Shown piece after piece: positions 21,914-31,787 of a DNA stretch of 48,603 nucleotides (the stretch's first letter is position 1; every line of letters starts with the position of its first letter). This DNA comes from a virus. The translations under genes were made by a program, and so were the position numbers. The stretch is from positions 1 to 48,603 of the IMG/VR virus record IMGVR_UViG_3300046530_000074; one strand, given 5' to 3'. The notes below the pieces were generated by a model, which saw nothing but the letters and a program-made list of their open reading frames with translations, had not been told where the DNA came from and ran no database searches.

Positions 21914-22309
21914 ATGGCTGAACCACTACGCATCCTCCCGCCGAAAGGCGAAGAATCCTATCCAGTTTTCCTGCCGTCCGGGCACAGCATTCGCGTCTAT
22001 CAGACCGATCCTGCCGACGGCGAGCAGGGAAGCGTGATCCCAAGCAAGTTCCACAAACACGCCCTGAAAGCGGGGTGCATCTACTTGGGCGCCCAATACG
22101 AAGAAGACGAGAGCGACGATCAGTCTGGCTCTGAAAACGGCGCACTGATCATCAAAGCTATTGAAGCCATCATCGAGCGCGACGAAGCGGACGATCTGGA
22201 CAACACCGGCAAGCCGACCCTGAAAGCCCTGAAGGCGCAGGCAGGCTTCAACGTGACCCGCGCCCAGGCTAACGACGCTTGGGACCACTTCCAAGACTCG
22301 CTGGCATAA
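21914..22309 (+). CDS. Hypothetical head/connector protein (131 aa)
   Basis: It has a short beta-rich N-terminal half (PVFLPSGHSIRVYQTDPADG) and an acidic helical C-terminal half (LIIKAIEAIIERDEADDLDN). GAAGGGG precedes the ATG. Location in the head-tail block suggests a virion or assembly protein; the family is not recognised. Confidence 0.6.
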   Translation: MAEPLRILPPKGEESYPVFLPSGHSIRVYQTDPADGEQGSVIPSKFHKHALKAGCIYLGAQYEEDESDDQSGSENGALIIKAIEAIIERDEADDLDNTGKPTLKALKAQAGFNVTRAQANDAWDHFQDSLA

Positions 22310-22312
22310 GTC

Positions 22313-22975
22313 ATGGCTTACGAGACCGTCAGCGCGCTCATAAAAGCCTTTCGTGAAGACGAAAAGGACGCCGTTGAGCCTTATTTCTGGTCCGATAACC
22401 AGTTGGTTCGATGGGCGAATGAGGCGCTGACGGAGTTCGCCGAGCAGTCGAAGAGCTTTTACGACGACGACAGCGACGTCACCCTGATTCCGTATGGCGT
22501 CGGCGAAGATCGCTTTGAGCTAGACCCCTGCATCATTGATGTTGTCGATGCCTGGATCGAGGGAAGTCCTTCATGCCGCCTTCAGCGATGCTTGAGTGGC
22601 TTCGGGAATGGGTTTCGTGGTGGCTACTGGATGGCCTACAACGGCTGCGGCTCGCATTTCCACTTCAATCCGGTCGGCACCCTGAAGCTTTACCCAAAAC
22701 CGACTGCTGCCGGTGAGGTTCGGCTGCAGGTCATCCGCCGGCCGATCAAGGAGCTCGCGAAGTGTGATCGCATTCCCGACATGCTTCCGTCAGATCGGCG
22801 CCATTTGCTCGCGTATATGGCCTACAAGGCCTATCGGGTGAATGAGGGTGAAACCTACAGCATCGAAAGCTCTGACAAGCACTTGGCTCGATTTGAGGCA
22901 GCCTGCCAGACCGCTCTGGAGAAAGGGATTCTTCGTCGCGGCGATTGCTCTCGCCCAATCCGGAGCAACTGGTAA
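22313..22975 (+). CDS. Head-tail adaptor-like protein (220 aa)
   Basis: The N-terminal part (SALIKAFREDEKDAVEPYFW, then SDNQLVRWANEALTEFAEQS) has the helical opening typical of podovirus adaptor proteins that sit under the portal. The middle (GTLKLYPKPTAAGEVRLQVI) is a beta-hairpin insertion and the C-terminus is again helical, as in T7 gp11/P22 gp4-type connectors. The family link is by pattern, not by alignment. It overlaps the next gene by TAATG. Confidence 0.65.
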   Translation: MAYETVSALIKAFREDEKDAVEPYFWSDNQLVRWANEALTEFAEQSKSFYDDDSDVTLIPYGVGEDRFELDPCIIDVVDAWIEGSPSCRLQRCLSGFGNGFRGGYWMAYNGCGSHFHFNPVGTLKLYPKPTAAGEVRLQVIRRPIKELAKCDRIPDMLPSDRRHLLAYMAYKAYRVNEGETYSIESSDKHLARFEAACQTALEKGILRRGDCSRPIRSNW

Positions 22976-24186
22976 TGGCAGAGGCTCCTCCGGTCCTTCG
23001 CGGGCCATGGCCTGGCGGAATAAACAACCGCGCCAATGAGTTCGCAATGCCGGCCGGCACGGTCAGGGATGCCTTGAACGTCGATCCCGGCCCAAACGGC
23101 GTGTTCATGATGCGCGCTGGCTACACGAAACAGGTGTCCGGATCCGCCCTGAGGGGAATCCTCAGCGTACAGAGTTATGTCCTGATGGCCGACGGCGCGA
23201 CCCTTCGCCTGTTCGACGCGCAAACCGACTCAACCAGCTCTCTGAAAGCCATTGCCAGCTATGGGCGGGTCGCTGGGGCCGTATTCAACCAGGAACTGTT
23301 TTTCTGCACCGAAGACGAATGTCTGCGGTTCCAAGGCGGCACCTTGCGGACTTGGGGAGTGCCATTTGTCAGCAGTCAGCCAGTCCCCGCCATAACCGAT
23401 GGCGGTCTGTTAGCTGGGGAATACCAGTGCTCGGTGACATTCGTCGATGCGCACGGCGATGAAGGTGGTACGACACTACCAATTGTCGTCACGGTGCCCA
23501 GTAACGCAGGGCTTAGCTTCACTCTGCCTACGCCGCCAGATGGCGGGAAAGTTCGCCTGTACATTGCTCCAGCGCAAGGCAGTGAGCTCTACCTGCAATT
23601 TGAAGGCGTCGGAAACTTCCTCTGCTCCACGGTCAACACTGATACGCAGAGACTGGAAACGGAAGGCCTCAGAGCCCCGGTGCCTGGCGACTACATCTGC
23701 GAGGCTGGTGGCGTCATCTGCATTGCAGACGGCAAAACGCTTTGGCTGACTGAGCCTCTAAGACCTCACTTGCGCAACCAGGCAAAGCGATTCTTCCAAT
23801 ATCCGGCCCAAATAGACGGCATCGTCGCGGCTGACAACGGCTTATTCGTCCTTTCTGACAAAACCTACTTCGTTTCCGGGGTAGAAACCGACGAGCCTCA
23901 GCAGCTGGACATTCTTCCCTATGGCGGCGTGCGCGGGTCCATGGTTAAGACGGTCGACAACTTCGCCGCATGGATGACCGGTTATGGGTTGGCGAAAAGC
24001 GATGGTCTGGGCAAGGCGGCTTTGATCAGCGCCGCAAACTTCTTGCCAGGCCTCGCCAGTCACGGAAGCTCCGGGATTATCGAGCGCAACGGTAGCCAGT
24101 TGGTGGTTACCACGATGCGCAGCGCTTCGGAGGTCAATCCTCTCCGGGCCAACGACTACTCAGAAGCGGAGATCGAGATTCTATGA
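22975..24186 (+). CDS. Tail/connector structural protein, propeller-like (403 aa)
   Basis: The protein begins VLRGPWPGGINNRANEFAMP, a motif seen in podovirus structural proteins, then shows repeated short beta segments (GAVFNQELFFCTEDECLRF, GVICIADGKTLWLTEPLRP, GIVAADNGLFVLSDKTYFV) suggesting a beta-propeller. It probably forms part of the tail tube or stopper. ATG 22975 overlaps the previous stop and has GGAG upstream; the longer frame is not needed. Confidence 0.65.
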   Translation: MAEAPPVLRGPWPGGINNRANEFAMPAGTVRDALNVDPGPNGVFMMRAGYTKQVSGSALRGILSVQSYVLMADGATLRLFDAQTDSTSSLKAIASYGRVAGAVFNQELFFCTEDECLRFQGGTLRTWGVPFVSSQPVPAITDGGLLAGEYQCSVTFVDAHGDEGGTTLPIVVTVPSNAGLSFTLPTPPDGGKVRLYIAPAQGSELYLQFEGVGNFLCSTVNTDTQRLETEGLRAPVPGDYICEAGGVICIADGKTLWLTEPLRPHLRNQAKRFFQYPAQIDGIVAADNGLFVLSDKTYFVSGVETDEPQQLDILPYGGVRGSMVKTVDNFAAWMTGYGLAKSDGLGKAALISAANFLPGLASHGSSGIIERNGSQLVVTTMRSASEVNPLRANDYSEAEIEIL

Positions 24187-24695
24187 GCACCCATGAAAAA
24201 AACGCGCCGCTTGGCAGTGGACTTGTCTTCATTGGCGAGGTGATCGATGCCGACGGCAACGTCCTGCAGCGTGGTGTGGATGCGAACCTGAACCCTCAGG
24301 TCGGCGTTGATTATGTCGCCGGCCTGTTCCTTGGCACTCAGCCAGTCATCGCGCCGTGGTATGTGGGCGTGTATGAGGGCAACTACACCCCGGTGAAGGC
24401 CGCTAAATCATCCGACCTGCCAAGCGTGATCGGTGAGTCGACGGCGTATAGCCAGACCTCGCGTCCAATCTGGACCGCTGCCTATGACGGTGTGAGCCTG
24501 ATCACCAGCATCAATAACCGTGCAGTTTTCACATTCACGGCGGCCAAACGCCTGTACGGCGGGTTCGTGGTTTCTGAGTCTGCGAAAGGCGGAAACACAG
24601 GCGTGCTGCTGTCGATTGCTCGTTTCGCCACGCCGTACGACATTCCTGCTGGGTCGACGTTTCAGCTCTATCAGACACAGAACGTCCTCGCATAA
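24183..24695 (+). CDS. Hypothetical tail protein (170 aa)
   Basis: A beta-rich protein (GSGLVFIGEVIDADGNVLQR ... PWYVGVYEGNYTPVKAAKSS) with no membrane or signal segment, probably a virion component. It overlaps the preceding gene by ATGA and lies in the same block of structural genes. No specific family recognised. Confidence 0.6.
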   Translation: MSTHEKNAPLGSGLVFIGEVIDADGNVLQRGVDANLNPQVGVDYVAGLFLGTQPVIAPWYVGVYEGNYTPVKAAKSSDLPSVIGESTAYSQTSRPIWTAAYDGVSLITSINNRAVFTFTAAKRLYGGFVVSESAKGGNTGVLLSIARFATPYDIPAGSTFQLYQTQNVLA

Positions 24696-24710
24696 CGAAG
24701 GCGAGACCTC

Positions 24711-25832
24711 ATGGCCAACAAGCTGGTAAAGCTGGCAACAACAAACGCCTGGGATGCGGGTGCGGTCTCGGCCAGCGCTCGTTCAGCAGATCTGGTAGCA
24801 AGCCTCACCTTTGTTGCTGGCAGCGCAGGTGTGATCGCCGGCCTGGCACCCGCGCTAAGCAACCCGTCCTCGACATCAGTTGAGCATGGTTTCTTGGCGC
24901 AGGCGGGCATGCCACTTCGTGTCATTGAAGGCGGAACCGTAGTTGCCTCAAGCGGAATCCAGTTCAGTGGCGATATCACGGTCTCGATTTATCGGGTTGG
25001 TTCAACGGTTTACTACGTCGCCGGTGACTGGAATTACACCAGCGCAATCCCTTCGGTGGGTGCGCGCGCACTCCAGACGGTTTTGTATTCGCCAGGTGAT
25101 GCTGTGGATAGCCCGGCAATCAGCGTCTACAGCCAAGACATCGGCAACGCAGGTATGTCGAGCACGCTCACGTTGTCAGATGAGTACGGCTATGGAGGCG
25201 TCCTCTACGGTGATCTGAGTAGCGACCTCTCCCTCAGCAGCGAGGCTGGCGGCGGGATCTACATCGTAGCGGGCATGGAAAGCACCATCGTCCTGCTGGA
25301 TGGCGGCGGGGCGAGTGTCGAAATAGTCGCTGGCATGCAGAGCATTCTCCGCTTATCCAGTGAATCAGGGGTCGACGCGCTCGCGTTCCTGCAGTACGCC
25401 ACCAATCTCTTGACCGGAGCCGTTACCCGATACGTTGGCTTCGAGTTCGACGGCTTCTGTCGAGTCGGGATGGAAACCTACGCTTTCAGGTCTGACGGGC
25501 TTTACCGCATCGGCGGGAGTAGTGACGCGGGCCAGCCAATCAACATGCTGATCGATTTCGCCGAAGAAGATCTCGGGACAACTCAGGCTAAGCGGGTCGG
25601 AAACGTTTTCTTGGGGCTTGAAACCGATGGTGATGTCGTCGTGCGGATGACGGGTGACGATGAACGAGAAGGCAGCTATCGAGCGTACAAGCGGCGTTCA
25701 GAATTCAGGGCTGATCTGGCCCGAGGTGTTAAATCCAGGCATTGGAACATGCGCCTCGAAGTGACACAGGCGACTGGCGCTCAGCTGGACAATATCGAAT
25801 GGGTCGTATCGGCCAATGGTCGGCGAACGTAG
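24711..25832 (+). CDS. Hypothetical tail protein (373 aa)
   Basis: Largely beta sheet with Gly/Ser-rich internal repeats (for example IVAGMESTIVLL and IVAGMQSILRL, about 25 residues apart), as often found in appendage proteins. The C-terminal 120 residues (YVGFEFDGFCRVGMETYAFR ... VRMTGDDEREGSYRAYKRRS) look like a separate domain used to attach to the virion. Function unknown. Confidence 0.6.
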   Translation: MANKLVKLATTNAWDAGAVSASARSADLVASLTFVAGSAGVIAGLAPALSNPSSTSVEHGFLAQAGMPLRVIEGGTVVASSGIQFSGDITVSIYRVGSTVYYVAGDWNYTSAIPSVGARALQTVLYSPGDAVDSPAISVYSQDIGNAGMSSTLTLSDEYGYGGVLYGDLSSDLSLSSEAGGGIYIVAGMESTIVLLDGGGASVEIVAGMQSILRLSSESGVDALAFLQYATNLLTGAVTRYVGFEFDGFCRVGMETYAFRSDGLYRIGGSSDAGQPINMLIDFAEEDLGTTQAKRVGNVFLGLETDGDVVVRMTGDDEREGSYRAYKRRSEFRADLARGVKSRHWNMRLEVTQATGAQLDNIEWVVSANGRRT

Positions 25833-25844
25833 CAGGGGTGATGC

Positions 25845-26792
25845 ATGGCATCTGATTACAGCAGCACAACCAGTCAGCTCTTCTCGAGTGCGCAGTCGGC
25901 GACCGGGCTTGCCTCGCTCAGCGCGGGTCGAATTGGGGCCGACGTCAAGCCGAACCTGAGCAACCCATCGCTGACCTATACGGTAGGGCCGAAAAGCTTT
26001 GGGTCTGCGCCTCAGTTCAGCGATCTGTTCACCGGGGCGGATAACACGGCGGCCACTACGGCGGCCCTGAATGATCAGGTGGATGCGTGGCTGCAGAAAT
26101 ACTTTCCATCGATCAATTCAGGGTTCAAGAATGTGCCCGAGGACTATCTGATCAATGTGATCAGTGGCGTAGTCCCGTTCGGCGTCGAAAAAACCGTTTT
26201 TGATCTGGTCTGGCAGCAGGCGCGCGATCGAGTGTACAAAACGGTTCGTAGTGAGCGCTCAAGCCTTGAAGCGGCATTCTCCTCCCGTGGGTTCTCCTTG
26301 CCACCTGGTGCGCTTGTTGACGCTCTGGCCCAATCGGAGAGGCGCGCTACTGATGCCTCGATTGATGTTGTCAGAGAGCAGGCGATCAAAGAGGCCGACA
26401 TCAAGGTCGATATCCTGAAGCATGCGGTGGGCATTGCTGCTCAATTAAAAATGGGCATTCTCTCGACTAGCGCCGATTTCTTCCGCTCCTATTACAGCGT
26501 GTACAACCTCGGCAACGAGACCGCCCGGATTCGCGCCCAGGCTTACCAGTCGTTCTACAACGCCTTGAGCAATTACTATGGCGCAGAGACAAGTTGGGAG
26601 GCGTTGAGGCTTCAGTCAGAGACCGAAAAGGTGGATCTTGCCATCGGCGTCGATCGGAACAAGATCGGCCTTTATTCAGCAGGTTCTGGTGCGAGTCAGG
26701 CCCAAGGGCAGGCAGTCGATGCCTTCGCCAAGATCGCAGGTCAGGCTTACAACGCGGCTGGTTCCCTCACCGCTCAGATCGAGACGCTATGA
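25845..26792 (+). CDS. Virion protein with helical core (315 aa)
   Basis: A Ser/Ala-rich N-terminus containing SATGLASLSAGRIG is followed by mostly helical sequence (VWQQARDRVYKTVRSERSSL, ALAQSERRATDASIDVVREQ). The N-terminal ATGLASL motif recurs in the large protein at 30067, so the two may share a targeting or packing signal. It may be an internal or ejected protein. Family not recognised. Confidence 0.6.
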   Translation: MASDYSSTTSQLFSSAQSATGLASLSAGRIGADVKPNLSNPSLTYTVGPKSFGSAPQFSDLFTGADNTAATTAALNDQVDAWLQKYFPSINSGFKNVPEDYLINVISGVVPFGVEKTVFDLVWQQARDRVYKTVRSERSSLEAAFSSRGFSLPPGALVDALAQSERRATDASIDVVREQAIKEADIKVDILKHAVGIAAQLKMGILSTSADFFRSYYSVYNLGNETARIRAQAYQSFYNALSNYYGAETSWEALRLQSETEKVDLAIGVDRNKIGLYSAGSGASQAQGQAVDAFAKIAGQAYNAAGSLTAQIETL

Positions 26793-29017
26793 CCGATTCC
26801 CTGCCGGTCACTGTCAAGCCGATCACCCGTACAGGCTCGAAACTGTACGGGCAAGCCCGCCGACTTGGGAAGTCAGCGAGCGCCTCGGACGTCCAGTCGA
26901 AATATGAGATTCAGGACGGCTACATAATCCGTGCGAACCGCGCACTTGAGTCGTACAACGTCTTCATCCTCGATCCTGCTGCGATGATCATGCACGCCGG
27001 TCACACCCTGGGATTGCGCAACGAACTGGGGCCAGTAGGCGCTCGAGATGACTTCTTCGACCCTGACGGAACGAAAACCTACAAGCTGCGCAAGGACACA
27101 GAGGATCAGACCCTTCTTACCGTGTCGGTGCCCGCAATCCCTGCAGGAGAGGGGGGTAATGCGCCCACGGTTTTCGATCAGGCATTCGCCCCTGTAGTCC
27201 TGGATTCCGGATTGCTGTCCATTGGTTATCGGCGCGTACCGATGGCCCTGATCAGCTCCGAAGTGCAGATGGACACCTACGACCACTTCACCTTCGCGCA
27301 GAACGTCAGCATCGGCTTGACGCTCACTACAGCAAGAGAGTCGATGGTTTCTCAGGATGCAGCACCAAAACAGAACTACCTCGCCCTGAACGTGTTCTGG
27401 ATCAGCGAAAGAGAACTGACTGGCGGCTGGGCTTTCCAGCAGCGCAGGCTGATAAACCGAGCGGTGTACCCCGGCAGCAGCCCCTATGCCGCGGGCAAGC
27501 GGCCACCGCTCTTGCGCGCGCACGGTAGCGTAGTACCTTCCGCTACGGCCGATGGTGAAGACAAGTATCAAATGGTGGCCGAGGTTGTTCGCCAGTATCG
27601 CCAGACGTGGGCTGTGCCTGGTGGCACCTACTACGACATCTTGGGCGAGCACGGCCTCCTCATTGGGCGAGGTACGGTAGATCGTCGAGACTTTGATCGC
27701 GAAGAGCCGCAGCAACTGCGTGCAGATATCGACAGCATGGTTTACGTCACTGTCGGCGATATCCCTCGCGCCGACATTCGTCCGCAGCCGGCGACGTTCT
27801 ACGGATTCCCTTCTACGGACGCAAACGATCTGGACCCGTCCAATCCTCCACCTACTGGCGTGCCGACACTGACCACGTATTCGTGGTGGCTCAATCCGAT
27901 GTCCGCCCGGTACTCAGACCAGTTCGGCACCGAAGGATTTGCAACGTTCTGCGTGTATTGGGCCCCCAACCACACATCAGGAGCAAACGGTACCTCGCTG
28001 AGTTATGGGCAGCGTGATGCAACCATGGCGGCCGCTATCCTTGTCATAGACAACGACAACGAAGTGCACGTACTGAAAGCGGACTTCAACGACCCGCTTT
28101 ACACCGAGTCAGGGTGGCGGCCTATCGACGGTGCCGAGGCCGACAAGTTCGTTAATCCATGGCTGATCGGCGTTGAGTCAGTTAAGCGGACGGATCCGGA
28201 AGGCGGCGTCAAGCGAACAGCCTACGCGCTGGTCTGGGAGGAATGGCAGTACAGGGGGGAGGGTGGCACCAGCCCTGATCCCCGGCCACCGCTTGAGTCA
28301 GACACCATGGCATGGGTCGGCAGCGCATCAATTGGCGGGGAGTTCGTGCTTTACATCGTTGGCGATTCAGGGCCCGCTCGCGTAGTGCTTGGCGGTGAAG
28401 TCGCTGCTCTGATGCATCCAAACATGGGCAATCCCGGCAGGTTCGAGTTTCCACTAGACGCCAGCTACTTCGCCGCCGGCAATACCAGTGAGCCATGGTG
28501 GACAGACAAGAACGGTTACGGCGCGTGCCAGTACATGGGAGACAACAAGCTGGTGACGGCCTGCATCCCAAACGAGCTTTTCTACATGTACACCAAGTAT
28601 TCGGACAACACACTGAGCGAGGCTTATGGGTTCGGCACCTACATCGATCCGCATATGGTCAGCTGCATGGTGGTCGACACGGTCAACGGCACGATAGAAG
28701 TCCGCGGCCCCATCAAGCAGCGAGTGTGGTCCGATGAGTTCTGCACCATCACCTGCGCGCAGTGGATGATTCCTGCAACCGACGACGTAGCCGAGAGGCC
28801 GGCCGTGTTGCTGGCCGGATTCCACACGAATATCAAGGGCACTTTCCCAGATGAGCCGTATCCGGTCGACACTGTCTACCTGTCGGTTGATGGTGGATGG
28901 ACGTGGCGCCTTTACGTGGAAGATTACACCGGCGAGAACGGTCCGTTCCTCATTGGCAATCAGTTGTGGGTCAATGACCCGTCAGTACGCATCGACACCG
29001 GAGAAATTGCGACGTGA
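26789..29017 (+). CDS. Large tail structural protein (742 aa)
   Basis: A long beta-rich protein with many aromatic residues (for example GYRRVPMALISSEVQMDTYD, SPYAAGKRPPLLRAHGSVVP, VGASIGGEFVLYIVGDSG-type strands). It starts at ATG 26789, overlapping the preceding stop; the open frame before that is a shadow. Size and location fit a tail hub, nozzle or needle-associated protein of a podovirus. I cannot assign a family. Confidence 0.6.
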   Translation: MTDSLPVTVKPITRTGSKLYGQARRLGKSASASDVQSKYEIQDGYIIRANRALESYNVFILDPAAMIMHAGHTLGLRNELGPVGARDDFFDPDGTKTYKLRKDTEDQTLLTVSVPAIPAGEGGNAPTVFDQAFAPVVLDSGLLSIGYRRVPMALISSEVQMDTYDHFTFAQNVSIGLTLTTARESMVSQDAAPKQNYLALNVFWISERELTGGWAFQQRRLINRAVYPGSSPYAAGKRPPLLRAHGSVVPSATADGEDKYQMVAEVVRQYRQTWAVPGGTYYDILGEHGLLIGRGTVDRRDFDREEPQQLRADIDSMVYVTVGDIPRADIRPQPATFYGFPSTDANDLDPSNPPPTGVPTLTTYSWWLNPMSARYSDQFGTEGFATFCVYWAPNHTSGANGTSLSYGQRDATMAAAILVIDNDNEVHVLKADFNDPLYTESGWRPIDGAEADKFVNPWLIGVESVKRTDPEGGVKRTAYALVWEEWQYRGEGGTSPDPRPPLESDTMAWVGSASIGGEFVLYIVGDSGPARVVLGGEVAALMHPNMGNPGRFEFPLDASYFAAGNTSEPWWTDKNGYGACQYMGDNKLVTACIPNELFYMYTKYSDNTLSEAYGFGTYIDPHMVSCMVVDTVNGTIEVRGPIKQRVWSDEFCTITCAQWMIPATDDVAERPAVLLAGFHTNIKGTFPDEPYPVDTVYLSVDGGWTWRLYVEDYTGENGPFLIGNQLWVNDPSVRIDTGEIAT

Positions 29018-30009
29018 GAACCTACCTGACGATTCCGTGCCAAAGCGATGCTGGACTGCTCAAGACGCTGATGGTCGAGCCGCTGACAGGCGAAGTTGCC
29101 AAGACCGTCGACTACTCCCAGCAGCCGCTACAGGACGCGATCGCCCCGTTACAGGCGGCGGCTCAGACCGCGTACGGCGGCAGCTACCAGTCCATCTCTG
29201 AGGTTTACAAACTGATCGGCGTCAGCGCCACAGACGAGCTGATCTTTGCCATAGGGCTGGTACAGTCAGGCGGTGCGCTCAACTTCATGCAAGACCTGCT
29301 GCTGATGGCCGTATCACCCGCTGGCGTATCCCGCACCATCGCTTCCAGCCACGTCCAGATGGATGCACCCTCGTGGCTGGGTGGCGCCCCCGTGCTGAAC
29401 TTCGCCGCCGGCGGACAGGAAGAGGCCTACTTTTTTGGTCTTGATCCAGCCCAGGCCGACGCCCCCAGCGGGGTCATCCCATTCGCTCTCTATGAGCTGA
29501 AAGCCAGCGGCTACTTGAAGTCGACACTGACCATGCCCAGCGGGTTTGCCGCGAACTCGTCTGGACAATTCATCCGTTCTGATGCGGGCGAATCCATGTT
29601 TGTTCTGGATGACAACCAGACCTCAACCAGCACGCTATACCTGATCCGCAAGGTTGGCAGCACCTGGACCAACAAGAGGAATGTGCAGGTACCAGGTGTG
29701 CTCATCCCTTTGGCATCTGTTGCTGCGCTGGCTGCGGCTGACGGTGTCGGATCCCTGGACTATATAACCGGCGATGCCGATCCTGCCCATAGCTCTTCGC
29801 AGGGCTACGACGATCTAGGGAACTACAGGCTGATCACCGAGACCCTGACCAGTTCGGGGTTCAGTGGTACTTCCGACGTCCGCATGATCATGGACGCAGC
29901 GCTTGGCGAAAACACCCAATTCGCAGGCCCAGCGGCCTTCGCCTCGCGAATTGCACTGCCACCGCCGGCGTTCTGGGCGAACATTGTCGGAGCCGAGGTA
30001 GCTGCTTGA
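29014..30009 (+). CDS. Hypothetical tail-associated protein (331 aa)
   Basis: Opens with MRTYLTIPCQSDAGLLKTLM and continues with alternating helices and strands; no signal peptide. It starts with GTG overlapping the stop of the 742-residue gene, so the two are probably made in a fixed ratio. Its stop codon lies inside the next TTGNN/TCACATA element. Confidence 0.6.
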   Translation: MRTYLTIPCQSDAGLLKTLMVEPLTGEVAKTVDYSQQPLQDAIAPLQAAAQTAYGGSYQSISEVYKLIGVSATDELIFAIGLVQSGGALNFMQDLLLMAVSPAGVSRTIASSHVQMDAPSWLGGAPVLNFAAGGQEEAYFFGLDPAQADAPSGVIPFALYELKASGYLKSTLTMPSGFAANSSGQFIRSDAGESMFVLDDNQTSTSTLYLIRKVGSTWTNKRNVQVPGVLIPLASVAALAAADGVGSLDYITGDADPAHSSSQGYDDLGNYRLITETLTSSGFSGTSDVRMIMDAALGENTQFAGPAAFASRIALPPPAFWANIVGAEVAA

Positions 30010-30029
30010 TTGAGCGGTACAGTCACATA
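30006..30029 (+). promoter_or_regulatory. TTGNN-N12-TCACATA element before ejection proteins
   Basis: TTGAT 30006-30010, 12 nt ending TACAG, TCACATA 30023-30029, then GCCTGC. The start of the next gene is 37 nt on. A hairpin GGTAT-CAGC-ATACC lies between the element and the ribosome site. Confidence 0.6.
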
Positions 30030-30066
30030 GCCTGCGGGTATCAGCATACCTGCGGGAGTGACAACA

Positions 30067-31785
30067 ATGGCAGTCGGCAACCTCGTCGGTGACCTGGCTA
30101 CGGCCTACCTGACACCAGCACAGCGCGCCGCTCAGGCAAATGGCGTGCAATCCATTACGGGCGGGCCTATCGCTCGAGCATCAAGCCAGCTTCCTGCGGC
30201 GACTGGTCTGGCATCTCTGGCGCCCGTAGTTGCCGCGCAGCCGACAGCCTCTGTCCCCCCAGCACAGCCAGTCGGGCTTGACTCTCTGTCACCAGGTCAA
30301 GCCCCGGCCAGTGCAGCTACCTCAACTGGAACCAGCTCCACCGCAACTCAACCGGGGAGCCTTGCATCGTTGTCTCCAGTGGGTACGCCGCCATCTGCCA
30401 ATGCCGTGACAGCGCCAGTCTTCAATCAGCCTTCCACAACTCAGGCCGGTGGTGCCCAGGCTCCTGCCAGTTTGGAAAACGCATTCCGGCCTACCGGGAT
30501 CGGCACCGGTAGCAATGCCATTGTCACTCGCACCGGAGTCGGGGGAGTCCCTGAATTCTCCAACCAGTCAGCAGATCTAGCCTCGGCGGCCGGGCGCCAA
30601 CCGACAGCGATTGCTGCACAGCTTCCAAATTCCCTCTCTCAGCTGTCACCCGGCTCCGGTCGCTCTCCAGATCCACAGGCTTCGCTGGGCTCATTGGGCT
30701 CGGCATCGAATCTGGGCGACGGTATTGGCATGTTCAGCCAAGCCCAAACCGGTGATTCGGCTCTGGCCATGTCGCGCTTTCAAAAGGCTAACGACTTGCG
30801 CGATGCGTATCGGGATAAGGATCGTCTGGACAATGCGCTTGCCGCCAATACTCGGGCGAACAACACGACCATCGTGCGAGACAGTAGTCGGCCAATCACA
30901 CGAGCGGACGTGTACCGTGATCAGCAGGACCAAGCGGAAGCAAAGGCCCGGCTGGATACCATCTCATCAGCCCAAAACGCAATCATTGGACGCCAGCAAA
31001 GCCGGGGCACAGAACAGGCTCTTCAGCGCAATGCGCGACTTGAAGACATTCTTTCTGCAGGACAGGCACCGGGAGCAACGCCGGAACAACAGGCCGCAGC
31101 GCAGCGAGTCCTCGATCCTACTGGAAAGAATGCATTCGCTCGGCAGCAGGCTCAGGCTCAGCTCAGCAATACTCAACTAGAGGGGCAGCTGAAGCAGCAG
31201 CAGATCCAGCAGAATGCCCAATCGCAGCAGCAGGCTGCGCAAGACAGAACTCGAAGCCAGGCTGGGCAGGTTGCAACCATTGATCAGGCGCTGGCGTCAG
31301 TGGATTCTCTCCTTGGCTCGAAAGTTGATCCAAAAAACCCAAGCGGTAAACGTCTTGACGAGGATCCTGGACTAGAGGGTGCGGTTGGCTTCTCCTCCAT
31401 ATTTCCGACGGTTCCAGGCTCCAAATCAGCAGATTTTGAGGCAAAACTGGATACGCTAAAAGCGCAGAGCTTCTTGCCTCAGGTGGCTCTCTTGAAGGGT
31501 GCTGGCGCGCTATCGGACGCAGAGGGGAAAAAACTCTCCGACTCCATCGGAGCGCTTTCGCCGAAGATGAGTGAAGAGGCCTTCCGCAAGTCACTCGCAG
31601 ATATTCGGTCAACCTTTGCTGCGTCTCGCGATCGTTTGGGTACGCCAGCCTCCCAAGCGCAGGCTGGATCGGTACGCGCATCGCCACCCGCAGGAATTCC
31701 AACGGTGACATCCAAAGCTCAGGCAGATTCGCTCCCACCAGGCGCCATCTTCATTGGCCCCGACGGCAAGCAATATAGGAAATGA
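30067..31785 (+). CDS. Putative DNA-ejection protein with SLSP repeats (572 aa)
   Basis: The N-terminal ~220 residues are low-complexity (Pro/Ala/Ser/Thr/Gln) and carry a recurring motif of the form [GS]LxSL[SA]P (GLASLAP, GLDSLSP, SLASLSP, SLSQLSP). The rest is helical and Gln-rich (LKQQQIQQNAQSQQQAAQDR). Such composition and its place before the tail genes resemble internal proteins that podoviruses eject with their DNA. ATG 30067 has GGGAG upstream. Function is inferred. Confidence 0.65.
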   Translation: MAVGNLVGDLATAYLTPAQRAAQANGVQSITGGPIARASSQLPAATGLASLAPVVAAQPTASVPPAQPVGLDSLSPGQAPASAATSTGTSSTATQPGSLASLSPVGTPPSANAVTAPVFNQPSTTQAGGAQAPASLENAFRPTGIGTGSNAIVTRTGVGGVPEFSNQSADLASAAGRQPTAIAAQLPNSLSQLSPGSGRSPDPQASLGSLGSASNLGDGIGMFSQAQTGDSALAMSRFQKANDLRDAYRDKDRLDNALAANTRANNTTIVRDSSRPITRADVYRDQQDQAEAKARLDTISSAQNAIIGRQQSRGTEQALQRNARLEDILSAGQAPGATPEQQAAAQRVLDPTGKNAFARQQAQAQLSNTQLEGQLKQQQIQQNAQSQQQAAQDRTRSQAGQVATIDQALASVDSLLGSKVDPKNPSGKRLDEDPGLEGAVGFSSIFPTVPGSKSADFEAKLDTLKAQSFLPQVALLKGAGALSDAEGKKLSDSIGALSPKMSEEAFRKSLADIRSTFAASRDRLGTPASQAQAGSVRASPPAGIPTVTSKAQADSLPPGAIFIGPDGKQYRK

Positions 31786-31787
31786 CG